Assembly (NCBI RefSeq): GCF_000092065.1
Contig: NC_009374.1
Coordinates: 434,001-498,000, forward strand
Direction of reading: 5' to 3'
DNA: 64,000 nucleotides
DNA from: Ostreococcus lucimarinus CCE9901
Taxonomy: Eukaryota; Chlorophyta; Mamiellophyceae; Mamiellales; Bathycoccaceae
In this document: one piece after another, positions 19,010 through 28,414 of the stretch
Layout of the letters: every line of letters starts with the position of its first letter
Position numbering within the stretch: the first letter of the stretch is position 1
The notes under the pieces: model-generated
Told to the model about the DNA's origin: nothing
The model's input: only the letters and a program-made list of their open reading frames with translations
Databases searched by the model: none
Translations under genes and position numbers: made by a program

Positions 19010-19165
19010 CGCGCGCGCGTCGCCGCGTCGAATCGACGCGATCGCGCGTCCGCGCGTCGCGTTTTGCGTCGAAAGTTTTCAACAGAATGCAATCCGTCAC
19101 AGCTCGACGCGGCGACGCGTCGTCGACGCGCGCGCGGACGCGCGCGCGACGGCGCGGTGGACGCG

Positions 19166-21262
19166 ATGACGGGAATCGACGTCCTGAGCTTCGCGGAACG
19201 CCTCGCGACGGACGCCGACGCCGACGCCGACGCGCCGACGCTCGAAGAAACGCTCGAACTCTGCGCGAGCGACGTGCGAGAGAAGAAACTCGTCGGCGCG
19301 CTGCTCGCGACCAAGGTGCTGGCGCGCGTCGCCGAGCGGCAGCGCGCGTCGACGTGCGATGCGATCGCGAAGGCGCTGGGCGCGAAGTTTTTGAACGCGC
19401 TGCTGAAACCGGCGGCGGCGGACGCCGACGCGGAGTCGAGACTCGACGCGACGATGCGAACGTCGCTGGGCCTGAGCGTGTGCTCGGCGCTGTGCCAGAG
19501 CGATGCGTTCGCGTCGTCGAAAACGATGGCGTTTTGGGTGCCGACGTTTGAAAAATGCGCGGGGAGAGTGGCGAGGAGCGGGTTTGAGGATTTGTGCGAC
19601 GAAGCGGCGGCGGATGCGTTGGAATGCGCGTTCGCGCACGTCATCGCGAAGAGTAAATTGGCGGAAGCGGCGAGTGCGGGCGAGGGGGAGGCTGTTGAAG
19701 TGCGCTTGCGCGTGCCCGAAGGAACGGTGTTGGCGGCGAAGGAGGCGCTGAGGGAGGGGAAGTTGTGTAAGTTGTCCGCCGTGGCGATGGACGTTTTCGA
19801 CTACTCGATGTGTAGTGAGTTCTTGAATGAGCAGTCGGTAGATTCGGTGGAGATTGTGTCGTCGTTGGAGATTTTGCCGCAAATTTGCAAGATCATGCGC
19901 GAGGCTGCCGGGTCGGAGTTGCAGCTGCGCGCGATGACGGTGTTGCACCATTTGTACACATTTTTCTTGCCTCTTCCACCAGAGGCGCCGCGCCGAGACG
20001 TGTTTCAAAGTGGCATTGAGCGCGCGAATCAGGATATTTTAGAAGCGATGTGGGTCGTCTTAAACTCGCGAACGCCTAGACTTATGCGCTTCTATGCGCT
20101 GGACATCACGGCGCTCGCATCGAATGTGGTCAACACGAAGAAGGGAGCCCCGAACGCTGACAATTTTTTACCGTGGCTCCTCGCGATTGACGCCCAGCCA
20201 CCACCGGTGGTTCTAGCGGGAGCCGTGAGTGCTGGCGCCACGAAAAAAGTTCCGAGCTTGTTGGCACTCATAGTGGAGCTAGTTCGAGTGGAGATCAGCG
20301 TCGCTTTGCACGGCCTGAGCGATGCGACAAAGGGCGTGGATGTGATGGCAGAACTCGGTTTTGGGAGCGCGATGCGCTTATACAGTGAAATCATGATCAC
20401 GATAAGTGTGATCGTATCGCAAGTTCTGAGTGAAGATGGCGAAATCACCGAGCGCGGGAAAACGCTCTTGAAGGACGAGATGGGTCGATTGAGCATTCAA
20501 GAGTTGATGCGGATCGAGGCAACGAACAGAGACATCGTGAACACCATGCTCGAGGCGTTTGAAGACACGGAGACGCGAGAGATTTTCAGCGTGGAAACTC
20601 GTCAAGGTTTGATGCAGGCGATTATGTTCAATTGGGCTGAATCTCCGTCCACTTGGCAGTCGCGATTCGCGAGGTTGATGCCGTATTGGTTTGGTGAAAT
20701 GCTCGAGCTCGACGCGCGACGCGTCGAAAGCCCGTTAGAGCTCGATGCCATAAAGATGTCGCGCACGATCGGCTTCATCCACGGTTTCATGTCGATCATC
20801 GAAGACGTCGAAGGGGTGGAGTTGTTGATTGAGAGCAAGTTCTTATCGATGTTCTCCGACGTGTACGTCGCCCATGCTTCGAAGCGAATCGACGCCGCAG
20901 AGTCGTATGAAACTTCGGTTTATTTGAGTACTTGCTTGCGCGCGATCACCGAGTCGATCGACACGCTCGCGAAAGCGACGAGTTCAGCAGACTCACCGAT
21001 CCACGCGTTACGCGCATCTTTCATCGAATCGATGGAACTGATGCACAAGCGCGTGCGCGACAGTTACCTCGAGCGCTTACCGGAATCGATGCGAGAAAAG
21101 AGCAACGTCGACGAGTACGTTGTCGGCGAAAATGGTGAACGCTTTAGCGTGGCGGAGAAGGCATACGCGGAGGAGGTACACGCCGTTTTAAAAAAGCGTG
21201 GAGTCTTCGCCGGTGACGACGCTCACCTCGACAGCGTCACGCGCGGCTTCGAGAAGCTTTAA
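19166..21262 (+). CDS. Alpha-solenoid protein, possibly neurochondrin-like
   Basis: 698 residues from ATG 19166 (MTGIDVLSFAERLATDADADADAPTLEETLELC). Almost entirely predicted helical with Leu/Ala-rich repeats in the style of ARM/HEAT solenoids: SLEILPQICKIMREAAGSELQLRAMTVLHHLYTFF, PSLLALIVELVRVEISVAL, ELLIESKFLSMFSDVYVAHASKR. No catalytic motif, signal peptide or membrane helix. The length and helical pattern fit the neurochondrin family found in plants, but I cannot confirm this by eye. The open frame reaches back to 18866 over the start of ALG12; that part is Arg-rich and I treat it as non-coding. Confidence 0.75.
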   Translation: MTGIDVLSFAERLATDADADADAPTLEETLELCASDVREKKLVGALLATKVLARVAERQRASTCDAIAKALGAKFLNALLKPAAADADAESRLDATMRTSLGLSVCSALCQSDAFASSKTMAFWVPTFEKCAGRVARSGFEDLCDEAAADALECAFAHVIAKSKLAEAASAGEGEAVEVRLRVPEGTVLAAKEALREGKLCKLSAVAMDVFDYSMCSEFLNEQSVDSVEIVSSLEILPQICKIMREAAGSELQLRAMTVLHHLYTFFLPLPPEAPRRDVFQSGIERANQDILEAMWVVLNSRTPRLMRFYALDITALASNVVNTKKGAPNADNFLPWLLAIDAQPPPVVLAGAVSAGATKKVPSLLALIVELVRVEISVALHGLSDATKGVDVMAELGFGSAMRLYSEIMITISVIVSQVLSEDGEITERGKTLLKDEMGRLSIQELMRIEATNRDIVNTMLEAFEDTETREIFSVETRQGLMQAIMFNWAESPSTWQSRFARLMPYWFGEMLELDARRVESPLELDAIKMSRTIGFIHGFMSIIEDVEGVELLIESKFLSMFSDVYVAHASKRIDAAESYETSVYLSTCLRAITESIDTLAKATSSADSPIHALRASFIESMELMHKRVRDSYLERLPESMREKSNVDEYVVGENGERFSVAEKAYAEEVHAVLKKRGVFAGDDAHLDSVTRGFEKL

Positions 21263-21400
21263 CCTCGTCGTCTGAGTTTCGTCGTTTCCATCGTTTGTTC
21301 TACAAGCGTACAACGCGTTCGTGTGGTAAGGGTAGCGTACATTTGGTTGAAAAATCCGTAAAAATCGTCATCATCGTCGTCGTCGTCGTCGGCGGCATCG

Positions 21401-21991
21401 TCAATCGGCGCCGAAGACGGGCGCGTGCGAGCCGCGCGCCGACTTCCCCTTTGGCTTCGCTCGCACGGATTTGTAAAACGCCCGCATCGCCTCCTTATCG
21501 CTCAAATCCACCGGCGCCACCACGTCCCCGACCCCGGCCGCCCGTCCACGCAGCGCCCCACTCCCCGCCAAATTCTCTTCCTTCCACCTCGCCAGCATCT
21601 CCTCTCTCTTCTTCACCTTCGCCTCCCGTCTCGCCACTTCCTCCGCCGTCGGCCCGTCCTCCGGCTTCGCCGCCAGGTACGCGTTCTTCCAGCTCTTCTT
21701 ATCCTTCGGCGCCTTCCCCGGAAACGCCGGCGCCATCCCGGGCTCGTACCACGCCTCCGCGTACCTCGGCCACCACAATTCATCGCAATCCACCATCTTC
21801 TTATACGCGCACCCTCGCCTCGAGCACGCGCACCGGTCGCTCGTCTCCGACAGCGCCCTCGCGCTCGCGTCCCGCAGCAGCTCGATCACCGACGCCTTCG
21901 TCACCGCGCCCGTGAGTTTCGGATCCAGCAGCGTCTCGAGCGGACACTCCGCGTCGACCGAGCTCGACGACGCCTCGTCGCCGCTCGACAT
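21401..21991 (-). CDS. Conserved-looking protein of unknown function
   Basis: 196 residues, ATG 21991 (MSSGDEASSSSVDAECPLETLLDPKL). A middle segment CACSRRGCAYKKMVDCDELWWPRYAEAW is followed by DKKSWKNAYLAAK; an LWxxxY...KSWKxxY layout is common just after F-boxes, but no F-box itself is clear, so this is only a hint. The C-terminal third is Lys/Arg/Glu-rich helix (EVARREAKVKKREEMLARWKEE) ending in a basic tail (AKPKGKSARGSHAPVFGAD). No targeting signal is seen. It shares a 520-bp divergent spacer with the KEA gene. Confidence 0.6.
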   Translation of the reverse strand: MSSGDEASSSSVDAECPLETLLDPKLTGAVTKASVIELLRDASARALSETSDRCACSRRGCAYKKMVDCDELWWPRYAEAWYEPGMAPAFPGKAPKDKKSWKNAYLAAKPEDGPTAEEVARREAKVKKREEMLARWKEENLAGSGALRGRAAGVGDVVAPVDLSDKEAMRAFYKSVRAKPKGKSARGSHAPVFGAD

Positions 21992-22511
21992 CGTCTTCGC
22001 GCGCGCTCGACGTCGTCGTCACCGCGCGCGCGTCTTCGTCCGTTCGCGCGATCCCTCGCCGTTCGTCGCGTCGCGCGGCGCGCTCGCGCGCGAAAGCGCG
22101 ATCACGCGCGCCGGATGATTTTTTCGCGTCGGTTCGCGCGCGCGAGGGCGTTCTCGCGGTCGCGCGTCGCGGTGCGCCGCGCCGAATCGTCCGTCGCGCG
22201 CGCCGCGTCGGCGGCGATCGCTCGATCGCGCGCACCGTCGAACCTTCGCTCGAGGGTCGTCGTCGCGGGTACATGCGCACATCGAGGTTCGACGCGTCGA
22301 CGCCGCGATCGATCGATCGATCGACGTCGCGATCGCGCGTCGCGCGCGTCGCACACGCGCGCGTCGTCGCGCGCGGCGGACGCGTCGTCGACGCGATCGA
22401 GCGAACGAGCGGGCGTCGAGCGCGTTCGCGCGCGCGTCGACCGCGCGACGCGTCGACGCGCGCGCGCGGCGCGTCGCGCGCGACGGAAGAGGGTCGGGAC
22501 GTCACCGCGCG
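21992..22511. other. Divergent CG-rich spacer, no gene seen
   Basis: 520 bp between the minus-strand gene ending its 5' end at 21991 and the KEA start at 22512. Very rich in CGCG, TCGA and GATCGATCGATCG (22305-22325) self-complementary steps, which produce long Arg-rich phantom frames in several phases. It presumably holds both promoters. Confidence 0.5.
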
Positions 22512-24458
22512 ATGCGCGGCGACGTCGCGGCGTCGACGTCGCGGTGCGCGCGCGCGGCGGGACGCGCGCGTGCTCGCGATGGGAATCGCGCGTCGAGCGC
22601 GTGCGCGCGGCGGTTGGGGGCGAAACGACGCGACGGGGGCGGGAAGGGAAGGGACGCGACGAGGCGACGCGCGCTCGCGGATTTCGCCGACGTCGCGGAG
22701 CGGGCGACGCGCGTCGCGTCGGATCACGACGCGCTCGGCGCGGTGTGGCGAGCGCGCGCGATGGGATTCACGGAGGGTTTTGAGATGCCGACGGTGGTGA
22801 TGGACGCGACGGCGCGGTCGTTCGAGGCGCTGGCGCCGAGGATCGACGCGGAGAGCGGGGTGACGCCGCTGAGCTTTGTGAAGCGCGCGGTGGAGCTGGC
22901 GCAGGACGCGATGGGATTGCTGAACGGTGAACGGCAGGAGACGGCGCTGCCGACGGGGGAGGTGGTGAGGGCGCTGGAGGATCCGGTGTATTTCGTGGAG
23001 AACATCGCGAACACGATATCGAGGGAGGCGGAGGCGGGGGCGATCATCGACGACCAGGAGTGGACCAAGGTGCTGAAATCCGTCGACGTCGACATCGGGT
23101 TGTTGCTCGCGTCTGTGGTGCTCATCGTGCCGCTGTTCAATCGCTTGAAGGTGAGCCCGGTTTTAGGGTTTTTGGGGATCGGTTTGGTGCTCAATCGCGC
23201 GGGATTGTTCATCGAGAATCAAGAGGTGGATCAGTTTTGCGAGCTCGGGATTCAGTTTTTGCTGTTTGAGATGGGTTTGGAGTTGTCGTCGAAGAAATTG
23301 AGCGGTTTGGCCAAGTACGCGTTCGGTCTCGGGCTCACGCAAGTGCTGTTCGTGAACTTGGCTTTCGCTTCCGCGCTCTTACCCGCGGGTGAGGCGCTCG
23401 GGACGAAGGTTTTGGAGTTTATCCAGCCCGGAAACGACGAAATGTTGCAAGTGAGCTCGGTTTTGGAAGCCGTCGTCATCGGTTTCGCGCTGTCGCTCTC
23501 GTCCTCGGCGTTCGGTTTGCAGCTCCTGGCCGATCGTAAGATGTTGACCACGAAATTCGGCACCGCGAGCCTGGGAGTGCTGCTGTTCCAGGATTTGGCG
23601 GTCGTGCCGTTCATCATCTTGTTGCCGGTGTTGCAGTCGTTCAAGAGCGGCGGCGCCGACGGCGGCGTCGACGTTCCCATCCTCGCCGCGGGTGGTGCGA
23701 CGTCTTTCCTCGATCTCGGGGTCTTAGCGTTCGGTGGTCGACAACTCACTCTGCTCGGCTTCCGCGCCATCTGCAGAGAAAATTGTACGAACGACGTCTT
23801 CGTCGCCATGTCGCTGTTGGTGCTCTTTGGATTTAGCTTCGCCACGAGCGCGATTGGATTTTCCGATTCTTTGGGCGCGTTTCTCGCGGGGATCATCCTC
23901 GCCGATACGCCGTACTCGCACACAATCATTCGCGAGCTTCAAGCGTTCAAAGGTTTATTCTTATCTTTGTTCTTTGTCACCATCGGTACCACGATTGACT
24001 TTCCGCTATTCCTCGACCTTTGGCCGATCGCGCTCGCCATGACGCTTACGCTGATGGCGAGCAAGACGGCCGTCATCACCGCTCTCGGTCCAGCGGTCGG
24101 TTTAACCTGGCGCGAAGCACTCGTCGCGGGGGCTTTTCTGTGTCAAGGCGGCGAATTCGCTTTCGTGATTTTCGGTCAAGCCACCTCTGGGTCGACGGGT
24201 TCGCTCTTCCCGATGGGATTGGACGAGCTTTTGGTCATCGTCGTCATCTTGTCCATGGCGCTCACGCCGTTGGCCGTCGACGCGGCGTTGGCCATCGCAG
24301 GTGCAGATTTTATGACGCCTGAGGCGACGGAGGACGAAGACGCGATCGACGTCGCGATTCAAGTCGAGGGGAACATGGAAGCGCTCGACATTGCGCGCAT
24401 GGGGAGCGATCGCATGGGCCAGTCGGTGGACGAGAGCGCGGACGGGGACAAGGTTTAA
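22512..24458 (+). CDS. KEA: KEA-type K+/H+ antiporter, plastid (CPA2 family)
   Basis: 648 residues. ATG 22512 begins a basic, Ala/Ser-rich stretch of about 80 residues fitting a plastid transit peptide; the membrane domain starts near residue 175 (DVDIGLLLASVVLIVPLF) and shows CPA2 motifs: PVLGFLGIGLVL, ELGIQFLLFEMGLELSSKKL, ALSLSSSAFGLQLL, LGVLLFQDLAVVPFI (conserved QD), GAFLAGIILADTPYSH, FVTIGTTIDF, and GAFLCQGGEFAFVIF. The usual C-terminal TrkA-N/KTN regulatory domain is absent; the tail of about 50 residues is acidic. In plants KEA proteins set stromal and lumenal K+ and pH. Which KEA subgroup it belongs to needs a tree. Confidence 0.88.
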   Translation: MRGDVAASTSRCARAAGRARARDGNRASSACARRLGAKRRDGGGKGRDATRRRALADFADVAERATRVASDHDALGAVWRARAMGFTEGFEMPTVVMDATARSFEALAPRIDAESGVTPLSFVKRAVELAQDAMGLLNGERQETALPTGEVVRALEDPVYFVENIANTISREAEAGAIIDDQEWTKVLKSVDVDIGLLLASVVLIVPLFNRLKVSPVLGFLGIGLVLNRAGLFIENQEVDQFCELGIQFLLFEMGLELSSKKLSGLAKYAFGLGLTQVLFVNLAFASALLPAGEALGTKVLEFIQPGNDEMLQVSSVLEAVVIGFALSLSSSAFGLQLLADRKMLTTKFGTASLGVLLFQDLAVVPFIILLPVLQSFKSGGADGGVDVPILAAGGATSFLDLGVLAFGGRQLTLLGFRAICRENCTNDVFVAMSLLVLFGFSFATSAIGFSDSLGAFLAGIILADTPYSHTIIRELQAFKGLFLSLFFVTIGTTIDFPLFLDLWPIALAMTLTLMASKTAVITALGPAVGLTWREALVAGAFLCQGGEFAFVIFGQATSGSTGSLFPMGLDELLVIVVILSMALTPLAVDAALAIAGADFMTPEATEDEDAIDVAIQVEGNMEALDIARMGSDRMGQSVDESADGDKV

Positions 24459-24559
24459 ATTATTCATCATCAAACGTAACTTCATGTTGTAGATTAGGAT
24501 ATTATAGAGAAAGTTCGTACAAGTGGTTAATACAATACAAACGGCATAATTCGACAACG

Positions 24560-25570
24560 CTACGCGCTCTCCGATTCCATGGACGAATTTTGCGCCGCGT
24601 AATCGAGGGTCGAGTTTTCCAGAGACGCCTCCATCTCCGCGATCTCGCGCTCGAGTTTTTCAACCTCCTCTGGAGATAAGTTACCAAGATCGCTCGACGC
24701 ATCGGTGGACTCGTCGCCGTCGTCCTCGTCGCCGTCGCTCGTCCGGATGAACGCGTGCAAGTCTCTGTTTTCGCGCTGCAACCGTTTGTTCTCGTGCGTC
24801 AGGGAAGACTTTTCACTCATCAACGCCTCCACCTGCGCGCGAAGCTGATCGACGAGCGCCACCATCTCCGGACTCGCTTTCGCCTCGCGCGCGACTTGTC
24901 GTTTCTGAAGAGCCAAGTTTTGACGCTTCAATTCCTCCGCGAGGCGCGTCGTCTCCCGCTCGCGCGCCTTCGCCGCGGCGACCTCTCGCCGCAACGCCTC
25001 CATCTCCAACGCGCTCGAATCGTCGTCCCGCGTCCCGAACGTCATCGCTCGCGGCGTTACGGGTACGTTTTCTTTCCCCGTCGGCGCTCTCGCGTTCGTC
25101 GTCGTAAACTTCGTTCTCGTCCATCCCTCGTCGTCGTCCTTCTTCCCGTCGTTCGCGTCCCACGAATCCGCCGCGCGGTCGAACACCTCCCCCAGATAAC
25201 TCGCCCCTCGCGTCAGCGCCGACACCGCCGCCGACGTCGCCCCGATCGATTTCACGATCATCGCGTCGATCGCGTCGTCCACCGCGCCCAGCGCGACCTC
25301 CGGCGTCGCCGTCGCGCCTCCGCGGCTTCGCGTCTTGCTCGGCGACCCGTCGTCGCGCGCGCGTCGCGTCTTCCCTCTCGCCCCGCCCCACGCGCTGTCC
25401 AGCGCCGCGCGCTGGAGCGCGTCGCCGTCGCGGCGTTTCTCACGCGTCGTCGTCCGCGACGCGAACCATCCGTCGTCGTCGTCGTCGCGTCGCGTCGTCG
25501 GCGTGCGATGCGTCGTTCGGCGTTCGTACCCCTCCGGCGTCATCATCGCGCTCGCGCCGCCTCGTCGCAT
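24560..25570 (-). CDS. Coiled-coil protein of unknown function
   Basis: 336 residues from ATG 25570 (MRRGGASAMMTPEGYERR). The first 200 residues are charged and low complexity with several SP/TP sites (SPSKTRS, TPRAMTF) and a KENVP sequence that resembles a KEN-box degron. From about residue 205 a coiled coil runs some 80 residues (LEMEALRREVAAAKARERE...LTHENKRLQRENRDLHAFI), then an acidic serine-rich tail and a second short coil (SPEEVEKLEREIAEMEASLE). KEN box plus coiled coil would suit a cell-cycle or spindle protein, but that is speculation. A longer frame to 26200 overlaps the Kazal gene and is rejected. Confidence 0.65.
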   Translation of the reverse strand: MRRGGASAMMTPEGYERRTTHRTPTTRRDDDDDGWFASRTTTREKRRDGDALQRAALDSAWGGARGKTRRARDDGSPSKTRSRGGATATPEVALGAVDDAIDAMIVKSIGATSAAVSALTRGASYLGEVFDRAADSWDANDGKKDDDEGWTRTKFTTTNARAPTGKENVPVTPRAMTFGTRDDDSSALEMEALRREVAAAKARERETTRLAEELKRQNLALQKRQVAREAKASPEMVALVDQLRAQVEALMSEKSSLTHENKRLQRENRDLHAFIRTSDGDEDDGDESTDASSDLGNLSPEEVEKLEREIAEMEASLENSTLDYAAQNSSMESESA

Positions 25571-25778
25571 CGCTTTCGGGGCTCGCGTTCGGCGCGCGCT
25601 TTCGGCTCGATCGCGCGGTTCGTCCTCGCGCGCTTCCCGCGCGTCGCGCGCGCGCGTCGCGATGCGTCGCCGCGCGCGCGCGTCGACGGACGTTGACGGG
25701 TGACGTTTCAAACACGGATCTCGAGATACGAAACGTCGTTCGTTCGTCGGGACGTCGACGCGAGAGGCGGACGCGTCG

Positions 25779-26249
25779 ATGTCGACGTCGACGGCGCTGA
25801 AACTGCTGGCGCTGCTGCTCGCGAGCGTCGCGCGCGACGCGCGGAGCGCGCGCGCGACGCCGGCGCCGGTGCGCGCGCTGGCGCCGATGGCGGTGGCGGC
25901 GGGGGCGGGAGACGGCGTCGCGAACGCGCTGGACGCGTGCCGGGCGCGGTGCGGCGACGAGGCGTTCGCGCCGGTGTGCGCGGCGAACGGGGCGGCGACG
26001 TACGCGAATAAATGTTGGGCGAACTGTGCGTTCGCGAGCGGACTGCTCGGGAGCGGCGCGCGCGTGAATTTCGTGGTGGACGGCGCGTGCGCGAATCCGA
26101 CGCGGTTTCGAAATCCCTCGTTCGCGTGCGCGACGGCGTGCGCGCAGGTGTACGAACCCGTGTGCGGCGAGAACGGGGTTTCGTACTCGAACGGGTGCAT
26201 CGCGGAGTGTTCAGGCGTGAGATACGTGCGCGGGTCGTGTCACGCGTGA
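25779..26249 (+). CDS. Secreted double-Kazal serine protease inhibitor
   Basis: 156 residues from ATG 25779. A signal peptide (MSTSTALKLLALLLASVARDARS) precedes two Kazal-like modules: the first near residues 53-99, CRARCGDEAFAPVCAANGAATYANKCWANC, ending GAC; the second near residues 116-154, CATACAQVYEPVCGENGVSYSNGC, ending RGSC. Both show the C-x-PVC-x-NG-x-Y-x-N-x-C core. Each module appears to have about six cysteines. Such proteins inhibit extracellular or vacuolar serine proteases such as subtilisins. Divergent from the coiled-coil gene. Confidence 0.88.
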   Translation: MSTSTALKLLALLLASVARDARSARATPAPVRALAPMAVAAGAGDGVANALDACRARCGDEAFAPVCAANGAATYANKCWANCAFASGLLGSGARVNFVVDGACANPTRFRNPSFACATACAQVYEPVCGENGVSYSNGCIAECSGVRYVRGSCHA

Positions 26250-26312
26250 GCGCGGGCGCGATGACTTTTGTGATTACGAGGCGTTCGCGTTTACGAGGTC
26301 TCGAGGCGGACG

Positions 26313-27377
26313 CTACGGCTTAAACCGCCACGTCTTGACCGTTCCGTCGTCCGAGGCGGACATCAGGAGGGATGAATCGTGCGGAGACCACTGGACGTCG
26401 TTCACGTCGTCGTCGTGCGCGTTTTCCACGGTCACTATCTCTCGCCAAGTTCCATCAATCTCGGCGTACAGGCGAATGGAATTATCGCCCCCCCCCGCGG
26501 CGACGACGCCGTTCTTCCCCCACGAGCAGCTCAGCACCGCGCGATCGTGCCCGCACGCGAACCGCGCGCCGAACTCTAACTCCGTGTCACAAAACCCACG
26601 CCCGTTCCACACGATCAGCGCCCCATCGCCGCCGCACGTGACGCATCTCGTCCCCCGCGATCCGTCGTCCAGCGCTCGCGGCTCAAAGCTCGCGCACCAA
26701 ACCGTCCCCTCGTGTCCCTCCCCGTGCGCGCCGTCTTCCCCCCCCAGCACCTGCGCGCACGACCAGTCGTCCCCATCCGCGTCCTCTCTCCACACTCGCA
26801 CGCTCTCGTCGTAACTCACGCTCACCAGCACGTCCTCCGTCGGATGCCACGTCACTCGCTTGACGTCGCCGCCGTGTCCGTGCAGCGCCGCCGCGCACTC
26901 GAACTCCTCATCTCCGTACCGCTCCCACACCCACACCGTCCGATCGCGTCCGCACGTCGCCAGCAACGATCCCGACCGCGACCACGCGCACGATTTCACC
27001 TCGCTCTCGTGTCCCTCGACCGCGCACGCGCGCGTCCACCGCTCGTCGTCGCCGTCGCCGCCGCCGTCGCCGCCGCCGTCGCCGTCCTCGCCCCGTCCCT
27101 CGCGTCGGTGCACCGTCGTCGCGCCGTCGAACGACGCGACGGCGACGAGGCGTCCGCACGGCGACACCGCGCACGCGCGCGCCGCGCGGTCGCACTTTTC
27201 GAGCGTCTCGACGACGCGCCAGTTTCGACGCGTCGACGCGTCGGCGCGCACGCGCGCCGTCGCGCCCGAGGATTCGCACGCGAACGCGACGCCGGCGCGC
27301 GAGGGGTCGTGCGCGACCGCCCAGACCGCGCGCGGCCGGCGCAGGACGACGGCGTCGGCGTCCAGCGCGGGCGCCAT
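26313..27377 (-). CDS. CIAO1: CIAO1/Cia1 WD40 protein of cytosolic Fe-S assembly
   Basis: 354 residues from ATG 27377, a seven-bladed WD40 propeller: repeats at AVEGHESEVKSCAWSRSGSLLATCGRDRTVWVWE, LHGHGGDVKRVTWHPTEDVLVSVSYDESVRVWR, EGHEGTVWCASFEP, and VENAHDDDVNDVQWSPHDSSLLMSASDDGTVKTWRF. The wording of the blades and the length match Cia1, which with CIA2 and MMS19 delivers Fe-S clusters to cytosolic and nuclear apoproteins. A Gly/Asp-rich insertion (EDGDGGGDGGGDGDDE) lies between blades 2 and 3. A longer frame to 27962 overlaps NNF1 and is not believed. Confidence 0.88.
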   Translation of the reverse strand: MAPALDADAVVLRRPRAVWAVAHDPSRAGVAFACESSGATARVRADASTRRNWRVVETLEKCDRAARACAVSPCGRLVAVASFDGATTVHRREGRGEDGDGGGDGGGDGDDERWTRACAVEGHESEVKSCAWSRSGSLLATCGRDRTVWVWERYGDEEFECAAALHGHGGDVKRVTWHPTEDVLVSVSYDESVRVWREDADGDDWSCAQVLGGEDGAHGEGHEGTVWCASFEPRALDDGSRGTRCVTCGGDGALIVWNGRGFCDTELEFGARFACGHDRAVLSCSWGKNGVVAAGGGDNSIRLYAEIDGTWREIVTVENAHDDDVNDVQWSPHDSSLLMSASDDGTVKTWRFKP

Positions 27378-27575
27378 GCCGAGAGATCGACGCGCGACGA
27401 CGAGTGCGGCACATCGCGACGCCGAGACGGCGTCGACGCGACGCGCGAGACGACGACGACGCGCGCGAAACATTCGCCCTCGTCGCGACGCGCACAGAGC
27501 GACGGACGCGCGCGGAGCGACGCGCACAGAGCGCGCGAGAGATTTGAATTTTAAATCATCGCGCAGCGCGGAAAG

Positions 27576-28346
27576 ATGACGGCGACGACGACGCCGGACG
27601 ACGCGATGGAGGACGCGCGTCCGTCGCGCGACCGCGGCGCGCGCGTCGCGGAGTTGCGGGCGTCGTTCGAGAGCGCGCTGCGGGCGTGCGCGGAGCCGCC
27701 GACGGCGCAGGTGGGTGGACGCGAGACGACGCGGTGGTTCCCCCGCGCGCGACGCGCGCGCGGATGAGGAAAGGAGACGCGCGAGGCGTCGCGAAGGCGC
27801 GAGGCGAGCGAGCGACGAGAGACGATGGAGGACTGACTCGCGATGCGATCGATCGGCGCGTCGGCGCAGGAATTCATACGCGCGTTTCCGGGGTTGAATC
27901 CGGCGCACCACGCGGCGCTGTACGACGCGTACGCCGAGGCGTTGAGATCCGTGGGGCGACACGCCGAGGAGGAATTCGAGGCGATCTGCGAGGAAGAGAG
28001 CGTGGAGGCGCGATTGAATGCGATCGATGCGCTGTGCGCGGAGCGAGGGGTGATGGATCTGGACGTCGCGTCGAACGCGGCGCGCGTGGCGTACTCGGGA
28101 AAGTCGCCGGATGAGGTGGCGCGGAACACGCGCGCCGAGGCGAAGCGAAAGGAGGCGGAGACGCTGCGCGAGGAGGCGGCGGCGCTCGAGATGGCGGCGC
28201 AGGAGACGATCGCCGCGTTAGAGGCGAAGCGCGAGGCGGTTCGGGCGGCGGCGACCGGGCTGAAGACTGGCACGCAGGGCGGCGACGTCGTGCAAGACGC
28301 GTCGACGCGGTGGGCGGCGCGAGCGCCGCAGCCGCTCAAGTCTTGA
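27576..28346 (+). CDS. NNF1: NNF1-like kinetochore protein of the MIS12 complex (two exons)
   Basis: Exons 27576..27710 and 27870..28346, phase 0, 203 residues. The 159-nt intron starts GTGGGT, has CTGAC at 27833-27837 and ends GCAG. The joined protein reads RVAELRASFESALRACAEPPTAQ then EFIRAFPGLNPAHHAALYDAYAEAL and EEEFEAICEEESVEARLNAIDALC, which is the Nnf1/PMF1 pattern (helix, CFP-like turn, EFe-I-E, LN-LD). A C-terminal coiled coil follows (AEAKRKEAETLREEAAALEMAAQE). Nnf1 pairs with MIS12 to link centromeric chromatin to microtubule-binding NDC80. Starts 198 bp from divergent CIAO1; TGTAA lies at 28362. Confidence 0.78.
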
Positions 28347-28414
28347 TCTAGTTTCAAATATTGTAACAATGTTTCCTACCTCCCTATCACTATCGCTAAT
28401 ACCGACTGATGCGG

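Noticed and set aside
21401-21991. F-box protein call
   Set aside because: Only the LWxxxY...KSWKxxY tail is suggestive; no F-box helix pattern is visible upstream.
22300-22480. GATCGATCG and CGCGCG palindromes as a possible origin or mobile-element end
   Set aside because: Such steps are spread through every CG-rich spacer here; no paired ends or target duplications were seen.
21425-22783. Plus-strand 452-codon and minus-strand 308-codon frames
   Set aside because: Poly-Arg/Ala/Ser content in CG-rich DNA with no protein-like pattern; antisense to better-supported genes.
25571-26200. Upstream extension of the coiled-coil gene
   Set aside because: Runs antisense through the Kazal gene and is Arg/Thr-rich; ATG 25570 leaves a normal promoter spacer.
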